Origin: Chitinophaga skermanii
Lineage (GTDB): Bacteria > Bacteroidota > Bacteroidia > Chitinophagales > Chitinophagaceae
Reading direction: 5' to 3'
DNA: 64,000 nt
NCBI RefSeq assembly: GCF_003259335.1
Contig: NZ_QLLL01000002.1
Span: 434,001 to 498,000 of the forward strand
The notes under the pieces were generated by a model, which worked only from the letters and a program-made list of their open reading frames with translations, did not search any database and was not told where the DNA came from. A program made the translations under genes and the position numbers. Positions within the stretch are counted from its first letter, which is position 1. The number at the start of each line of letters is the position of its first letter. Positions 27,333-35,274 of the stretch are shown in pieces.

Positions 27333-28238
27333 ATGCTTATGTACGACGTAATTATAGTTGGCGGCAGCTATGCCGGCTTATCGGCAGGACTTGCACTTGG
27401 AAGATCACTTCGCAACACGTTGATTATTGATAGCGGGAGGCCGTGTAACAGGCAAACGCCCCATTCGCACAACTTCATTACGCATGATGGCGACACCCCT
27501 GCTCAAATTGCCGCGGAAGCGAAGAAACAGGTATTGCAATACCCTACTGTGTCGTTTACCCAGGACCGGGTTGCTACAGTTGAAAAGCATGGTATGCATT
27601 TTAGTGTACATACAGACAATCAGCAGGTACATCAAACACGCTTGTTATTATTTGCCACCGGCATCCGCGATATTATGCCGGGTATACCTGGTTATGCCGA
27701 ATGTTGGGGCATTACGGTATTGCATTGCCCTTATTGTCATGGTTACGAGGTGAAAGACAAACACGTGGGCATAATTGCCAACGGTGAGCTAGCAGTGGAA
27801 TATGTGCCGTTTATTAGGCATTGGAACAAGGATATTACCCTATTTACGAATGGCACACCTACATTTGACGATGCGGCAAAGGAGAAGTTGCTTACACTTG
27901 GGATACATATTGAAACCCAGCCGATCGTGGCGCTTCAACATCAATTTGGAAGGTTGGAGAAAGTGGCTTTACAGGATGGGCGCCAAGTGGCGGTAGAAGC
28001 CATGTATGCACACCCTTTCTTTGAGCAGCATTCTGATATACCGGCGAAATTGGGTTGCGAGATGACGGAGCATGGGTATATCCAAGTAGACAGCTTTCAG
28101 GCTACTACGCAGCCAGGGATTTACGCGGCGGGCGATAATACTACGCGCATGCGCTCCGTAGCACAAGCTGTGGCACAAGGTGCTGTTGCTGGAGCGATGA
28201 TGAACCGGGTATTGATTTTTAACTTGGAAGAATCTTAA
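27333..28238 (+). CDS. NAD(P)/FAD-dependent oxidoreductase, thioredoxin reductase-like
   Basis: Flavoprotein related to thioredoxin reductase. The FAD-binding motif IIVGGSYAGLSAGLAL is at about residue 6. The redox-like pair CPYCHGYEV is near 133, then a NAD(P)-binding half without a canonical GxGxxG (GIIANGELAVEYV near 148), and the closing FAD motif GIYAAGDNTTRMRSV near 260. Proteins of this type (CPYCHGYE) are often annotated as thioredoxin reductase homologues; their true partners are unclear. The 3' end overlaps the convergent gene by 4 bases. Confidence 0.9.
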   Translation: MLMYDVIIVGGSYAGLSAGLALGRSLRNTLIIDSGRPCNRQTPHSHNFITHDGDTPAQIAAEAKKQVLQYPTVSFTQDRVATVEKHGMHFSVHTDNQQVHQTRLLLFATGIRDIMPGIPGYAECWGITVLHCPYCHGYEVKDKHVGIIANGELAVEYVPFIRHWNKDITLFTNGTPTFDDAAKEKLLTLGIHIETQPIVALQHQFGRLEKVALQDGRQVAVEAMYAHPFFEQHSDIPAKLGCEMTEHGYIQVDSFQATTQPGIYAAGDNTTRMRSVAQAVAQGAVAGAMMNRVLIFNLEES

Positions 28239-28780
28239 TCGAGGAGGTCGCTGACGTATTGTTGTTCAGCTTGCGGCGCGGGGTATGGTAACGACTTCAA
28301 ATAATTCCAATCAATCTTTTTCCCCAGGTTGGCCATATAATTGGGTGGCAGCTTGGGGAAAATGTTCACACAGAGCAACATAATAGCTTCGTACATGAGC
28401 TCCATGGTTTTAGACTGGGGATCTTGCGCATTTTTAAGCAACCCTAGTGGCACCAGCATCATATAAGGCTTTTTAGGCTGGTTCTTTTTATTGGGTATAA
28501 TAGGAGATAGAAAAATCTCCTTGGGACCACCTACTACATCTTCTACAAAATACAAGTCCAACACGATAGCTACCTCATGCGGTACTTGTAACTTTTTATC
28601 TTGCAATAAGTTAGTTTGAATAAACTCCTCGAAATACTTCCTTACTAGGTAAGAAATAGGAGGTCGTACTTCGTGGTTGGTTGCAAATTGATGAATGGTG
28701 AAAGTAGCAGGCACGCGTATTTTTTTTGCGCGAATATACTGTTTTAGGCATAAAAAAAGGGCATTGCCTTGTTCATACAC
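28235..28780 (-). CDS. Hypothetical protein, 181 aa
   Basis: I do not recognise this protein. It has no signal peptide or membrane helix and appears mixed alpha/beta with a Lys- and Pro-rich middle (PNKKNQPKKPYMMLVPLG). It could belong to a Bacteroidota-specific family. The start is uncertain: GTG 28780 gives a well-formed helix (KQYIRAKK), yet that codon sits in the loop of a terminator-like hairpin for the upstream gene, and no in-frame ATG exists near it. A second in-frame GTG is at 28714. The 3' end overlaps the oxidoreductase gene by 4 bases. Confidence 0.7.
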   Translation of the reverse strand: MYEQGNALFLCLKQYIRAKKIRVPATFTIHQFATNHEVRPPISYLVRKYFEEFIQTNLLQDKKLQVPHEVAIVLDLYFVEDVVGGPKEIFLSPIIPNKKNQPKKPYMMLVPLGLLKNAQDPQSKTMELMYEAIMLLCVNIFPKLPPNYMANLGKKIDWNYLKSLPYPAPQAEQQYVSDLLD

Positions 28781-28792
28781 AGCAATACCCTT
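28751..28792 (-). terminator. Terminator of the small membrane protein gene, overlapping the next start codon
   Basis: On the minus strand an 11-bp stem AAGGGTATTGC / GCAATGCCCTT (one T-G pair) with a 14-base loop runs straight into a T-run. It ends transcription from 28809-29126, but its loop contains the GTG start of the downstream gene. Confidence 0.82.
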
Positions 28793-28808
28793 CTTGGTAA
28801 ATGTGAAA

Positions 28809-29126
28809 TTACTTTTTCGTTGTGGTGTAGCGCGGCATTACCAATAGTTTTACTATGGAATGTGCAACCAACGATAATACAGCTACGAGGATGAGGATGG
28901 CCACCTTTTTAGTGGTAGAATCGAACAAATCAACTGTACTGGATTCGCCTTTTCCTGCGAAGAACCAGGTAATCGCAAAAGCGATGATGCCACAGATCCA
29001 CAGGGTTGCGTGCGACCAGAAATACTTAGTTTTTTGCATGCCCCCTTTTCCGAACGAAGTAAAAAGAAGTACAACGTGGGCCACGAAAAAGGCCAGGGCT
29101 AAAATTGACAAGGAAGTGAGTACCAT
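28809..29126 (-). CDS. Small integral membrane protein, three helices
   Basis: Inner-membrane protein of 105 residues with hydrophobic stretches at about 4-24, 41-60 and 73-96, separated by short charged loops (GKGGMQKTKYFW; DSTTKK). The end is basic (TTTKK). I do not recognise the family; function unknown. It is followed directly by a strong terminator, so it seems to be a single-gene transcript. Confidence 0.8.
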   Translation of the reverse strand: MVLTSLSILALAFFVAHVVLLFTSFGKGGMQKTKYFWSHATLWICGIIAFAITWFFAGKGESSTVDLFDSTTKKVAILILVAVLSLVAHSIVKLLVMPRYTTTKK

Positions 29127-29287
29127 GGAATATAGATTTGTAGGTTGTATATTTACAATATACGTCTTTTTTTAAATTAAAAAATAGGGGCAAAATCCCA
29201 AGAAATATTAAATTATAGGTGTATTTCGATCAAAATAATATACGCAACAACACGTATTGACATACACTTATTTGACACATCAATTAT

Positions 29288-29827
29288 ATGCTAACCTTTT
29301 CCACACAAAACCTAACCATGCAAGCACTCTCCATGAACGACCTCGCTGTTGTACATGCCTTGCATTCTATACAGGAAGTTGATGAATTCAATACATTAGG
29401 TGTACCCCGCGATATAAAAGACACTACCAATGTTTTGCGTAAATGGATTACAGCTGCAGAAAATAAAGAAACACCTGAATACATTTTCACTATTAAACAC
29501 CGCGCCACCCATCACTTTATTGGTCTTATTGCCTTTAAAATGAAAGCGCCTAAATTTCGTTCCGCGGAAGCTTGGTATAAATTGCATCCACACCACTGGG
29601 GTAAAGGACTAGCAACCGAAGCATTGCGCGGGCTTATAAAATTTGGGTTCGAACATCTACAATTACGCCGTGTTGAGGCGGGTTGTGCTGTTGAAAACAC
29701 CGCTTCTTATAGGGTAATGGAAAAAGCAGGTATGCTGCGCGAAGGTATGAAAAGAAAATCGTTGCCCTTGAAAAACGGCTGGCACGATACTTATTTCTAC
29801 GCTATATTAGATACCGACCATGTTTAG
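29288..29827 (+). CDS. GNAT-family N-acetyltransferase, RimJ/RimL type
   Basis: Acetyl-CoA-dependent acetyltransferase with the layout of the RimJ/RimL group. The acetyl-CoA binding region reads HPHHWGKGLATEALRGLIKFGFE near residue 98, followed by the family motif ENTASYRVMEKAGMLREG near 137, and the C-terminal YFYAILDTD. The substrate (protein N-terminus, antibiotic or small molecule) is unknown. ATG 29288 lies within a TTGACA-containing motif shared with another site near 60.1 kb. The 3' end overlaps the convergent SDR gene by 4 bases. Confidence 0.92.
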   Translation: MLTFSTQNLTMQALSMNDLAVVHALHSIQEVDEFNTLGVPRDIKDTTNVLRKWITAAENKETPEYIFTIKHRATHHFIGLIAFKMKAPKFRSAEAWYKLHPHHWGKGLATEALRGLIKFGFEHLQLRRVEAGCAVENTASYRVMEKAGMLREGMKRKSLPLKNGWHDTYFYAILDTDHV

Positions 29828-30552
29828 TTGTTGCGCATAATACGCTCTACGAGTCCAGGGCTTATTCTGTGCAAGACTTTCAGCAGTTTTGCTTTACCAA
29901 TATGAATAACGGGGCGATCATTTTTCAAACCTTGTAACATTTCCTTCACCAAAGCTTCCGGTGATATCTTTTTTCCTTTGTTCTTGCGTGTCATACCGGT
30001 ATCCACTAATGGCGGTACTACTTCAAATACTTGTACGTTGGTATGACTTAATTGGTATGTCAAACTTTTTGTAAAACTTTTCAGCCCTGCTTTGGTAGCA
30101 CAATACACAGCAGCAGATCTCTTGGGTGCTATAGCTAAGGCAGAAGTGATATTGATGATAGCGGCTGTAGATTGCTGCATGAGCACGGGGAGCAAATAAG
30201 CCGTAAGCGTGATCGGTACTTCTAAATTAAGCATAAGTTCCCTTTCTATACGTGGAGCACAGGCGCTTGTGGTAGGTAATTCGTAATTATACTGAACGCC
30301 AGCATTATTAACTACCATGTTGCATTGTGGATATTCCGTGGTGACGGTATGTACGAGCGCATGTAGTTGCGTAGCATCACTAAGGTCGCAAGCGATGGGA
30401 ATTAATGTAGGCTGTGCGAGGTGCTCGAGTAATTGGGTATTGCGGCCTACCGCTAACACAGTATTTCCTTGGGTTAGTAACGCTTCTGTGATGGCTAAGC
30501 CAATGCCTGCTGTGGCTCCGGTTACGAGCACGGTGTTTCCTGTAAGGTTCAT
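29824..30552 (-). CDS. Short-chain dehydrogenase/reductase, DltE-like
   Basis: NAD(P)-dependent oxidoreductase of the classical SDR family. The cofactor motif TGATAGIG is near residue 12, NNAG near 83, the catalytic Ser in INITSALA near 135 and YCATK near 148-152. ATG 30552 is chosen because it precedes the first strand directly; an in-frame start 21 bases upstream adds basic residues. The length of 242 is typical. It lies 66 bases after the Crp-family gene on the same strand and may belong to that unit. The substrate is unknown. Confidence 0.92.
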   Translation of the reverse strand: MNLTGNTVLVTGATAGIGLAITEALLTQGNTVLAVGRNTQLLEHLAQPTLIPIACDLSDATQLHALVHTVTTEYPQCNMVVNNAGVQYNYELPTTSACAPRIERELMLNLEVPITLTAYLLPVLMQQSTAAIINITSALAIAPKRSAAVYCATKAGLKSFTKSLTYQLSHTNVQVFEVVPPLVDTGMTRKNKGKKISPEALVKEMLQGLKNDRPVIHIGKAKLLKVLHRISPGLVERIMRNN

Positions 30553-30618
30553 AGTAACGTGTTTTCGAAGCAAAGGAACAACCTTGCTATCTCCTTTTCA
30601 ATTACATATGTAAAGAAA

Positions 30619-31188
30619 TTAGCGCTTTGCGCGTATACGGCTTAATTGGGTAGGTGAAATACCTAAGTAGGCAGCTACTTGGTATTGAGGAATTAGGTTT
30701 TCTAAACCTGGATATTCTTCTTGGAATACGCGGTATCGATCTTGTGCATCGAGTAGTACGAGTTCAATTTCTCTTTTTTCCTTTTGCATGAAAAAGGATT
30801 CAGCAAGCTTGCGAACGCCTCTTTCAATTTCTTGGTGCTGATCGAATAATTGTTCGATCTCGTAGTAGTTAGCGACCAATAACTCGCAGTTGGTGAGTGC
30901 TTGGATATTGATCTGGGAGGGTTGGCGGGTAAGTATGGCGGTGTAGGCGCCGATGAATTGGTGTTGGGTACTGAAAATTTTATTGTATTCTGTGCCGTCG
31001 CGGGATACAAAGTAGGCACGGGTAACCCCATTTAGCAGGAAGGCAATGTGTTGTTCGTATCGCCCTTCCCGGGCAAAAAAATCGCCCTTCTCTAGCTTTG
31101 CCGGCTGGAAAAGGGCCAATAAGTTAGTAGCTGCAGCCGGGGATAATGCGGATAAGCTATTGAAATAGTTGAGTAATTGGGTGGTCAT
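30619..31188 (-). CDS. Crp/Fnr-family transcriptional regulator
   Basis: Cyclic-nucleotide-binding-domain regulator. The beta-roll (about residues 20-115) includes LEKGDFFAREGRYEQHIAFLLNG; the C-terminal helix-turn-helix ends with IPQYQVAAYLGISPTQLSRIR. There is no Fnr-type cysteine cluster. The length of 189 fits the short Bacteroidota Crp-like group. ATG 31188 overlaps the TAA of the DUF1304 gene by one base (TAATG), indicating translational coupling. The signal and targets are unknown; autoregulation of this small operon is possible. Confidence 0.93.
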   Translation of the reverse strand: MTTQLLNYFNSLSALSPAAATNLLALFQPAKLEKGDFFAREGRYEQHIAFLLNGVTRAYFVSRDGTEYNKIFSTQHQFIGAYTAILTRQPSQINIQALTNCELLVANYYEIEQLFDQHQEIERGVRKLAESFFMQKEKREIELVLLDAQDRYRVFQEEYPGLENLIPQYQVAAYLGISPTQLSRIRAKR

Positions 31189-31562
31189 TACCTTACAGCA
31201 TTCGTAAAAAACACCACCAATATAGCTATAATTGCAGGCAATGCTTGCTTGATAAAAATCGATTTGGAGGCTGTTAACGCACCGTATACACCGGCTACAA
31301 TTACGCAAGCTAAGAAGAACATGGCCACGTTTTTCGACCAAATAGGGTCGGAAATCAGCAACGACCAGCCCAATCCAGCTGCTAAGAAGCCATTATACAA
31401 GCCTTGATTGGCAGCAAGTGCTTTCGTTTTCTCAAATAAGTCTGCAGGAAAGGATCGAAACGTTTTCTTACCAATGGTCGTCCACGCAAACATTTCAATA
31501 TATAAAATATACAAATGCTCGAGTGCCACGATGGCGATAAAGATCTTCGAAATAAGATTCAT
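31188..31562 (-). CDS. DUF1304 family membrane protein
   Basis: Small inner-membrane protein with four helices over 124 residues. The signature EHLYILYIEMFAWTT near residue 14 and ALAANQGLYNGFLAAGL near 48 mark DUF1304. The function is not established. It is the first gene of a coupled pair with the Crp-type regulator. Confidence 0.92.
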   Translation of the reverse strand: MNLISKIFIAIVALEHLYILYIEMFAWTTIGKKTFRSFPADLFEKTKALAANQGLYNGFLAAGLGWSLLISDPIWSKNVAMFFLACVIVAGVYGALTASKSIFIKQALPAIIAILVVFFTNAVR

Positions 31563-32116
31563 GAAACGGGTTTTAGGTATTCAATATTAAGTAAAAAACA
31601 AATCGTAACCCTGTTTAAAATGAAAAACAATGCGCTCGTATCCAAATGGAATTTTCATTAACATACATTATCATATAGAGAAGAGTTAAAATATTAACCT
31701 ACTGTTAAACCCAAAGTTTACAAGCATTCCCACATATTTTTAGCATTACTAAACTCATATTAGGGGCGCCAAAGCGTCAAATTACATGTTTAAACAATTG
31801 AATTACAATTAATAAATGTGCTTGAAAATATTTTTTATACCATAAAATATATTAAATTAGAAGTACAGGATTGCAACTAAATAAGAGAATGTTTTTTGTT
31901 GACGCAGTAATTAATACCCTAAGCACCCTGTAAATGATTTCTTGTAAGACGAGCAGCGTTCCCGAGAAGAGCAATGTAAGCGCATGTAGACTGTAACGAG
32001 GAGTATCCTCTATAAACCAAAACTTATCGCATGATTATCACCTCAACCGCTTCGCGGTTTCAATGTTTCATACTTTAACATATTGGCAGCGTATTCCCCT
32101 ATACAAAAGATTTTTA

Positions 32117-32227
32117 TTGATGATTGCTAATTTGTTTATGCTTAGGACAGGCTGTTCCTTTTCCAGGGAACGGCCTTTTTAATGCCAGGACGGCATTAAT
32201 TTGATGTTGCTAACTTGTTATGCTTAG
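32117..32227 (+). repeat. Imperfect direct repeat of about 30 bases, two copies
   Basis: Copy 1 (32117-32145) and copy 2 (32201-32227) share TTGATG, TTGCTAA, TTG and TTATGCTTAG in order, differing by two single-base gaps and one substitution. The first copy runs into the terminator hairpin at 32150; after the second the sequence diverges. Confidence 0.75.
32150..32180 (+). terminator. Orphan rho-independent terminator
   Basis: Stem GGCTGTTCC / GGAACGGCC (one T-G pair), 7-8 base loop, then TTTTT. No plus-strand gene precedes it within 550 bases. A second hairpin, TTAATGCC / GGCATTAA, follows directly. Confidence 0.8.
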
Positions 32228-32539
32228 TATAACAAGATTGACCGCTCCCCGGGAAAGAAATCAATATCTTTCAAACCCTGCAATTATTTACGTTACTAGT
32301 GGAATTAATGATGTTGAGTCAATTCAAACAAGTAAAAGCCCTAGCGGCCATTACAATTGAAATACGATTGGACAAAAAAGGAAAAAATTGGCATCCATGC
32401 TATAATATGGACGATTCACATACTGAATGTACGAAAAATAATATTCCATGTGCACCTTCCTGGCAGTTGCCAAAATTAGCAAAGGCTGAAAGTCATTATT
32501 ACAAAGACTTCCAGCCAAAAAATATTTTGTTAATCCTTA

Positions 32540-33247
32540 TTAACAATTGCCATTCACATCACAAGCATCTCCAGCTATAGCCGTAGAAAAATCGAGCGGT
32601 AAGCGACTAGCATTGTATTCGCTATATGATTGTTGTAACGCTTGTAAGAATAATTCTGAAGGTTGTGCACCGGAAACGCCGTACTTATCGTTCAACACAA
32701 AAAACGGCACCCCTCGCACACCTAATTGCACTGCTTGGGCTTCATCGCGGTGAACGTCGTCGGAGAAAACTTCTGTTGTTAGTACATGTACTACTTCTTC
32801 CCTATCCAATCCAATACTAGTGAACAGGTTGATGAGTGTATCGTGGTTACTTACATCTTTACCGTCGGTGAAATAGGCTTTGAACAATACTTCTTCTGCC
32901 GCATCGCCTAAGTGGTGACGTTTAGCCAATTGAATTAAACGGTGTGCATCGAAAGTGTTAGAGATAACTGTTTTATCAAAATTAAATTCAAGACCCACTT
33001 CCGCAGCCGAAGCCGTTACTTGGGCATGCATTTGCTTCGATTGCTCTACGCTCATCCCTTTCTTCTCGGCTAAATATTCATAAATACTTTTGCCGGGCAT
33101 GCTAACCGTGTTTGCATCGAGTTGGAAGCTATGCCATACGACTTCGATGTTTTCTTTATGATCAAATTGTTCGAGGGCTTGTTCGAATTTACGTTTGCCA
33201 ATATAGCAAAATGGGCAACGTACGTCCGACCATATATCTACTTTCAT
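32540..33247 (-). CDS. DsbA-family oxidoreductase (FrnE-like)
   Basis: Cytoplasmic thioredoxin-fold protein of the DsbA/FrnE group. The N-terminal MKVDIWSDVRCPFCYIGKRKFE carries the CPFC redox pair at about residues 12-15 with no signal peptide. The helical insertion (about 60-150) and the cis-Pro strand RGVPFFVLNDKYGVSGAQP near 178 follow the family plan. The length of 235 is usual. It probably handles disulfide or thiol stress or acts as an isomerase. It is the last gene of the TetR-YceI-FMN reductase run, 10 bases after the reductase gene. Confidence 0.92.
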   Translation of the reverse strand: MKVDIWSDVRCPFCYIGKRKFEQALEQFDHKENIEVVWHSFQLDANTVSMPGKSIYEYLAEKKGMSVEQSKQMHAQVTASAAEVGLEFNFDKTVISNTFDAHRLIQLAKRHHLGDAAEEVLFKAYFTDGKDVSNHDTLINLFTSIGLDREEVVHVLTTEVFSDDVHRDEAQAVQLGVRGVPFFVLNDKYGVSGAQPSELFLQALQQSYSEYNASRLPLDFSTAIAGDACDVNGNC

Positions 33248-33257
33248 ATTTGTATGT

Positions 33258-33830
33258 TTAGAAATTATTCGCTTTAATTAGTTGTAAACCTTTCGTCCAG
33301 CGTACTAATTCACGGAGGAGTGTTTCTGCTGACTTTTCGAGGTTTGTATTAGGAATAAACACTTCGTTTTCATTAATGAACTGGTCGAAGAACGGGATGT
33401 GAACAGCTTCCATTAGGGGTACCATGCGGAAAGTGCTGAGGTCACCTTTTAAGCCTACAAAAGCACGTGTACCAGCGGAAACGCCGCCATAACTTACGAT
33501 ACCCGCGGCTTTGTAGTTCCATTCTTGGCTTAAGTATTCTAAGGCATTGCGGAGTGGTGCTGGGTAATTATAATCGTATTCGGCTGTTACGAAGATGAAC
33601 GCATCTGCTTCATCAATTTTTGCGCTCCATGCTTTTGTATGATCGTGTTCGTATTTCTTCAAAATGGGGTGTGTAGCCTCGTTCATCATCGGCAGATTCA
33701 ATTCGCCAAGGTCGATCAATTCAACATTAAACTCGCCAGATTCTTTAGCTTTCTCTGTGATCCATTTTGCTACAATGGGACCTTTTCTACCCGGGCGAAC
33801 GGTGGAAGTAATAATTTTTAGATTGAACAT
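33258..33830 (-). CDS. NAD(P)H-dependent FMN reductase
   Basis: Flavodoxin-like NADPH-dependent FMN reductase. The phosphate loop reads IITSTVRPGRKGPIVAKWI (residues about 6-24), FVTAEYDYNYPAPLRNALEYLS near 81 is the flavin-binding signature, and SYGGVSAGTRAF near 114 follows. The length of 190 is typical. The likely role is reduction of flavin or quinone-like compounds under stress. A hairpin at 33852 lies between it and yceI, so its expression may be attenuated relative to yceI. Confidence 0.93.
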   Translation of the reverse strand: MFNLKIITSTVRPGRKGPIVAKWITEKAKESGEFNVELIDLGELNLPMMNEATHPILKKYEHDHTKAWSAKIDEADAFIFVTAEYDYNYPAPLRNALEYLSQEWNYKAAGIVSYGGVSAGTRAFVGLKGDLSTFRMVPLMEAVHIPFFDQFINENEVFIPNTNLEKSAETLLRELVRWTKGLQLIKANNF

Positions 33831-33851
33831 GTTAAGAAGGTTTTTAAAAAC

Positions 33852-33878
33852 CCGGCAGGGAGGCTACTACCCTACCGG
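33852..33878 (-). terminator. Intra-operon hairpin between yceI and the FMN reductase gene
   Basis: On the minus strand CCGGTAGGG / CCCTGCCGG (one T-G pair) with a 9-base loop is followed by GTTTTTAAAA. It is probably a partial terminator within the TetR-controlled group. Confidence 0.65.
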
Positions 33879-33899
33879 TACGATATAAAAATTGAAAAA

Positions 33900-34430
33900 T
33901 TATGCTTGTTGTATAAGTTGTACGCTGGCGTGAATTTTAATATCCTCCCCGAGCGCTAATTCACCTTTTTCCATGAGCGCGTTGTACGTCATACCGAAAT
34001 CTTTACGTTTAATAACACCATTTAATTCAAACCCTGCAATCGTTTTACCGGCACGATCCTGTACAGTGCCTCCATAGGTAACATCTAAACGAACGGGTAT
34101 TGTAATACCGCGAATGGTAAGGTTACCAACCAATTCGTATTGATCATTGCTTTTCGGGGTGAAAGAGGTGGAATCGAACGTAACAGTTGGAAACGTACTG
34201 GCATCGAAGAAATCGGCGGTACGTAAGTGCTCGTCGCGTGTTTCGAAATTGGTATTGATGCTATTAACTTCCATCTCGAAATGGATAGACGCATCGCTGA
34301 AATTGGGCTCAGCAGCAGTCATGGCGCCTTTGTAATTCATAAAAGCTCCATTTACAACCACTACCGATTGTTTTACTTGAAATTGGATGGCGGAGTGTGT
34401 AGGATCAATAATCCATGTAGAAATTGCCAT
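33900..34430 (-). CDS. YceI-family lipid-binding protein
   Basis: Lipocalin-like beta-barrel of the YceI family, which binds long isoprenoid chains. The start WIIDPTHSAIQFQVKQSV near residue 6 and the end KRKDFGMTYNALMEKGELALGEDIKIHASVQL (two typical strands) are diagnostic. It has no signal peptide, so this copy should be cytoplasmic. The length of 176 is standard. It directly follows the candidate TetR operator at 34478-34492, so it is the probable main target of the upstream TetR regulator. Confidence 0.94.
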   Translation of the reverse strand: MAISTWIIDPTHSAIQFQVKQSVVVVNGAFMNYKGAMTAAEPNFSDASIHFEMEVNSINTNFETRDEHLRTADFFDASTFPTVTFDSTSFTPKSNDQYELVGNLTIRGITIPVRLDVTYGGTVQDRAGKTIAGFELNGVIKRKDFGMTYNALMEKGELALGEDIKIHASVQLIQQA

Positions 34431-34468
34431 TGTATAATCTTTATAAGAAATATTAAATTAATAACATC

Positions 34469-34492
34469 CAAATTTATGCTAACACTGTTAGA
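34469..34492 (-). promoter_or_regulatory. yceI promoter -7 element with adjoining TetR operator
   Basis: On the minus strand TAAATTTG (34469-34476) matches the Bacteroidota -7 consensus. One base upstream is the near-palindrome TCTAACAGTGTTAGC (34478-34492), which equals the perfect palindrome in front of tetR at 14 of 15 positions. Binding here would block the core promoter. Confidence 0.75.
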
Positions 34493-34517
34493 TACTGGGG
34501 CAAAAAAAATGTATATT

Positions 34518-35117
34518 CTATTCCAATGATTTAATAAACCCGCTAACAGCGTCTTGGAGAATCAACACCTTCATTGAATTGGGGCGATTGCTTTCGATCA
34601 TTTGAATAGAAACGAGCCCGTGCAAGATGGACCAATATGTATGGAACTTCAGCATGGGGTCTACTTCCGATTGAGAACCGGCAGCCAGTGCATCTCTAAC
34701 AGCTTCGATCATTTCGGCGGTGCAGGATTTCATTTCAGGTACATTCACTACCCTGTCGCAAGTAGGAATACCTAGTCCAAACATAAGCTGGTAGTATTCT
34801 TTTTGCGAGAACGCGAAATCCCAATACGCCAAAGCCATCGCCTCGAGCTGTTTGCTCGGTTTGCGATGTGCCTTCTTAGCGGCATGCAAATCCGCTTGTA
34901 ACAAGGCAAACCCATCTTTCGTGAATTGTAATAAAATGGCGTCTTTATTCTCGAAATGTGTATACACCACCGGCACAGAATACTCGATTGCATCGGCAAT
35001 CTTGCGGATGGATAGGGCTTGCCAGCCTTCTTCATTCACAATCTTCCACGCAGCCTGGAGGATACCTTCACGCATCTCTTTCTTCTGCCTATCTTTCCTT
35101 TGTGCTATGATACTCAT
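34518..35117 (-). CDS. TetR/AcrR-family transcriptional regulator
   Basis: Repressor with an N-terminal helix-turn-helix (about residues 15-60: REGILQAAWKIVNEEGWQALSIRKIADAI then PVVYTHFENKDAIL) and a C-terminal ligand domain with the WHG-type look (HTYWSILHGLVSIQMIE). ATG 35117 gives the normal short N-terminus; upstream in-frame starts run through the promoter and operator. The length of 199 is standard. It probably represses itself and the yceI group, because matching 15-bp palindromes lie at both promoters. The inducer is unknown. Confidence 0.93.
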   Translation of the reverse strand: MSIIAQRKDRQKKEMREGILQAAWKIVNEEGWQALSIRKIADAIEYSVPVVYTHFENKDAILLQFTKDGFALLQADLHAAKKAHRKPSKQLEAMALAYWDFAFSQKEYYQLMFGLGIPTCDRVVNVPEMKSCTAEMIEAVRDALAAGSQSEVDPMLKFHTYWSILHGLVSIQMIESNRPNSMKVLILQDAVSGFIKSLE

Positions 35118-35135
35118 ATTACTACTGCAATTTTC

Positions 35136-35157
35136 GCTAACAGTGTTAGCAAAGATA
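35136..35157 (-). promoter_or_regulatory. tetR promoter -7 element overlapped by its operator
   Basis: On the minus strand TATCTTTG (35150-35157) is a perfect TAnnTTTG element. It runs directly into the perfect 15-bp palindrome GCTAACACTGTTAGC (35136-35150), which would cover the transcription start. A TTG lies about 19 bases upstream as a -33 element. Confidence 0.78.
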
Positions 35158-35158
35158 C

Positions 35159-35177
35159 GGCAATTACTGGAATTGCC
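35159..35177. repeat. Inverted repeat in the tetR promoter
   Basis: GGCAATT-ACTGG-AATTGCC, a perfect 7-5-7 inverted repeat, lies between the -33 and -7 elements of tetR. It could be a site for a second regulator. Confidence 0.5.
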
Positions 35178-35215
35178 AATTTTAGCACTGGAAATGACGA
35201 ATTCCAAACAAAAAG

Positions 35216-35250
35216 CCGTGCATCATACCTACGGAAAGTATGATGCACGG
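35216..35250 (-). terminator. Terminator of the NTF2-like gene
   Basis: A perfect 13-bp stem CCGTGCATCATAC / GTATGATGCACGG with a 9-base loop is followed on the minus strand by TTTTTGTTT. Confidence 0.93.
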
Positions 35251-35274
35251 TTGCAATGAAAGTTAGGAATTACA

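Larger units (their letters stand above)
31563..32539. other. Long intergenic region with orphan terminator and direct repeat
   Basis: This stretch of 977 bases has no convincing protein gene. The left 350 bases are AT-rich and featureless, apart from being the promoter region for the DUF1304 gene. Around 32058-32073 is a small hairpin (AACCGC/GCGGTT). At 32117-32227 there is a 30-base direct repeat and a strong plus-strand terminator with no gene in front of it. A frame at 32299-32580 exists but lacks support. A non-coding RNA ending at 32180 is possible. Confidence 0.55.

Noticed and set aside
32299-32580. Open frame of 93 codons on the plus strand in the 31.6-32.5 kb gap
   Set aside because: It begins with GTG, has no ribosome-binding context, low protein-like character, and runs 41 bases into the well-supported convergent DsbA-like gene.
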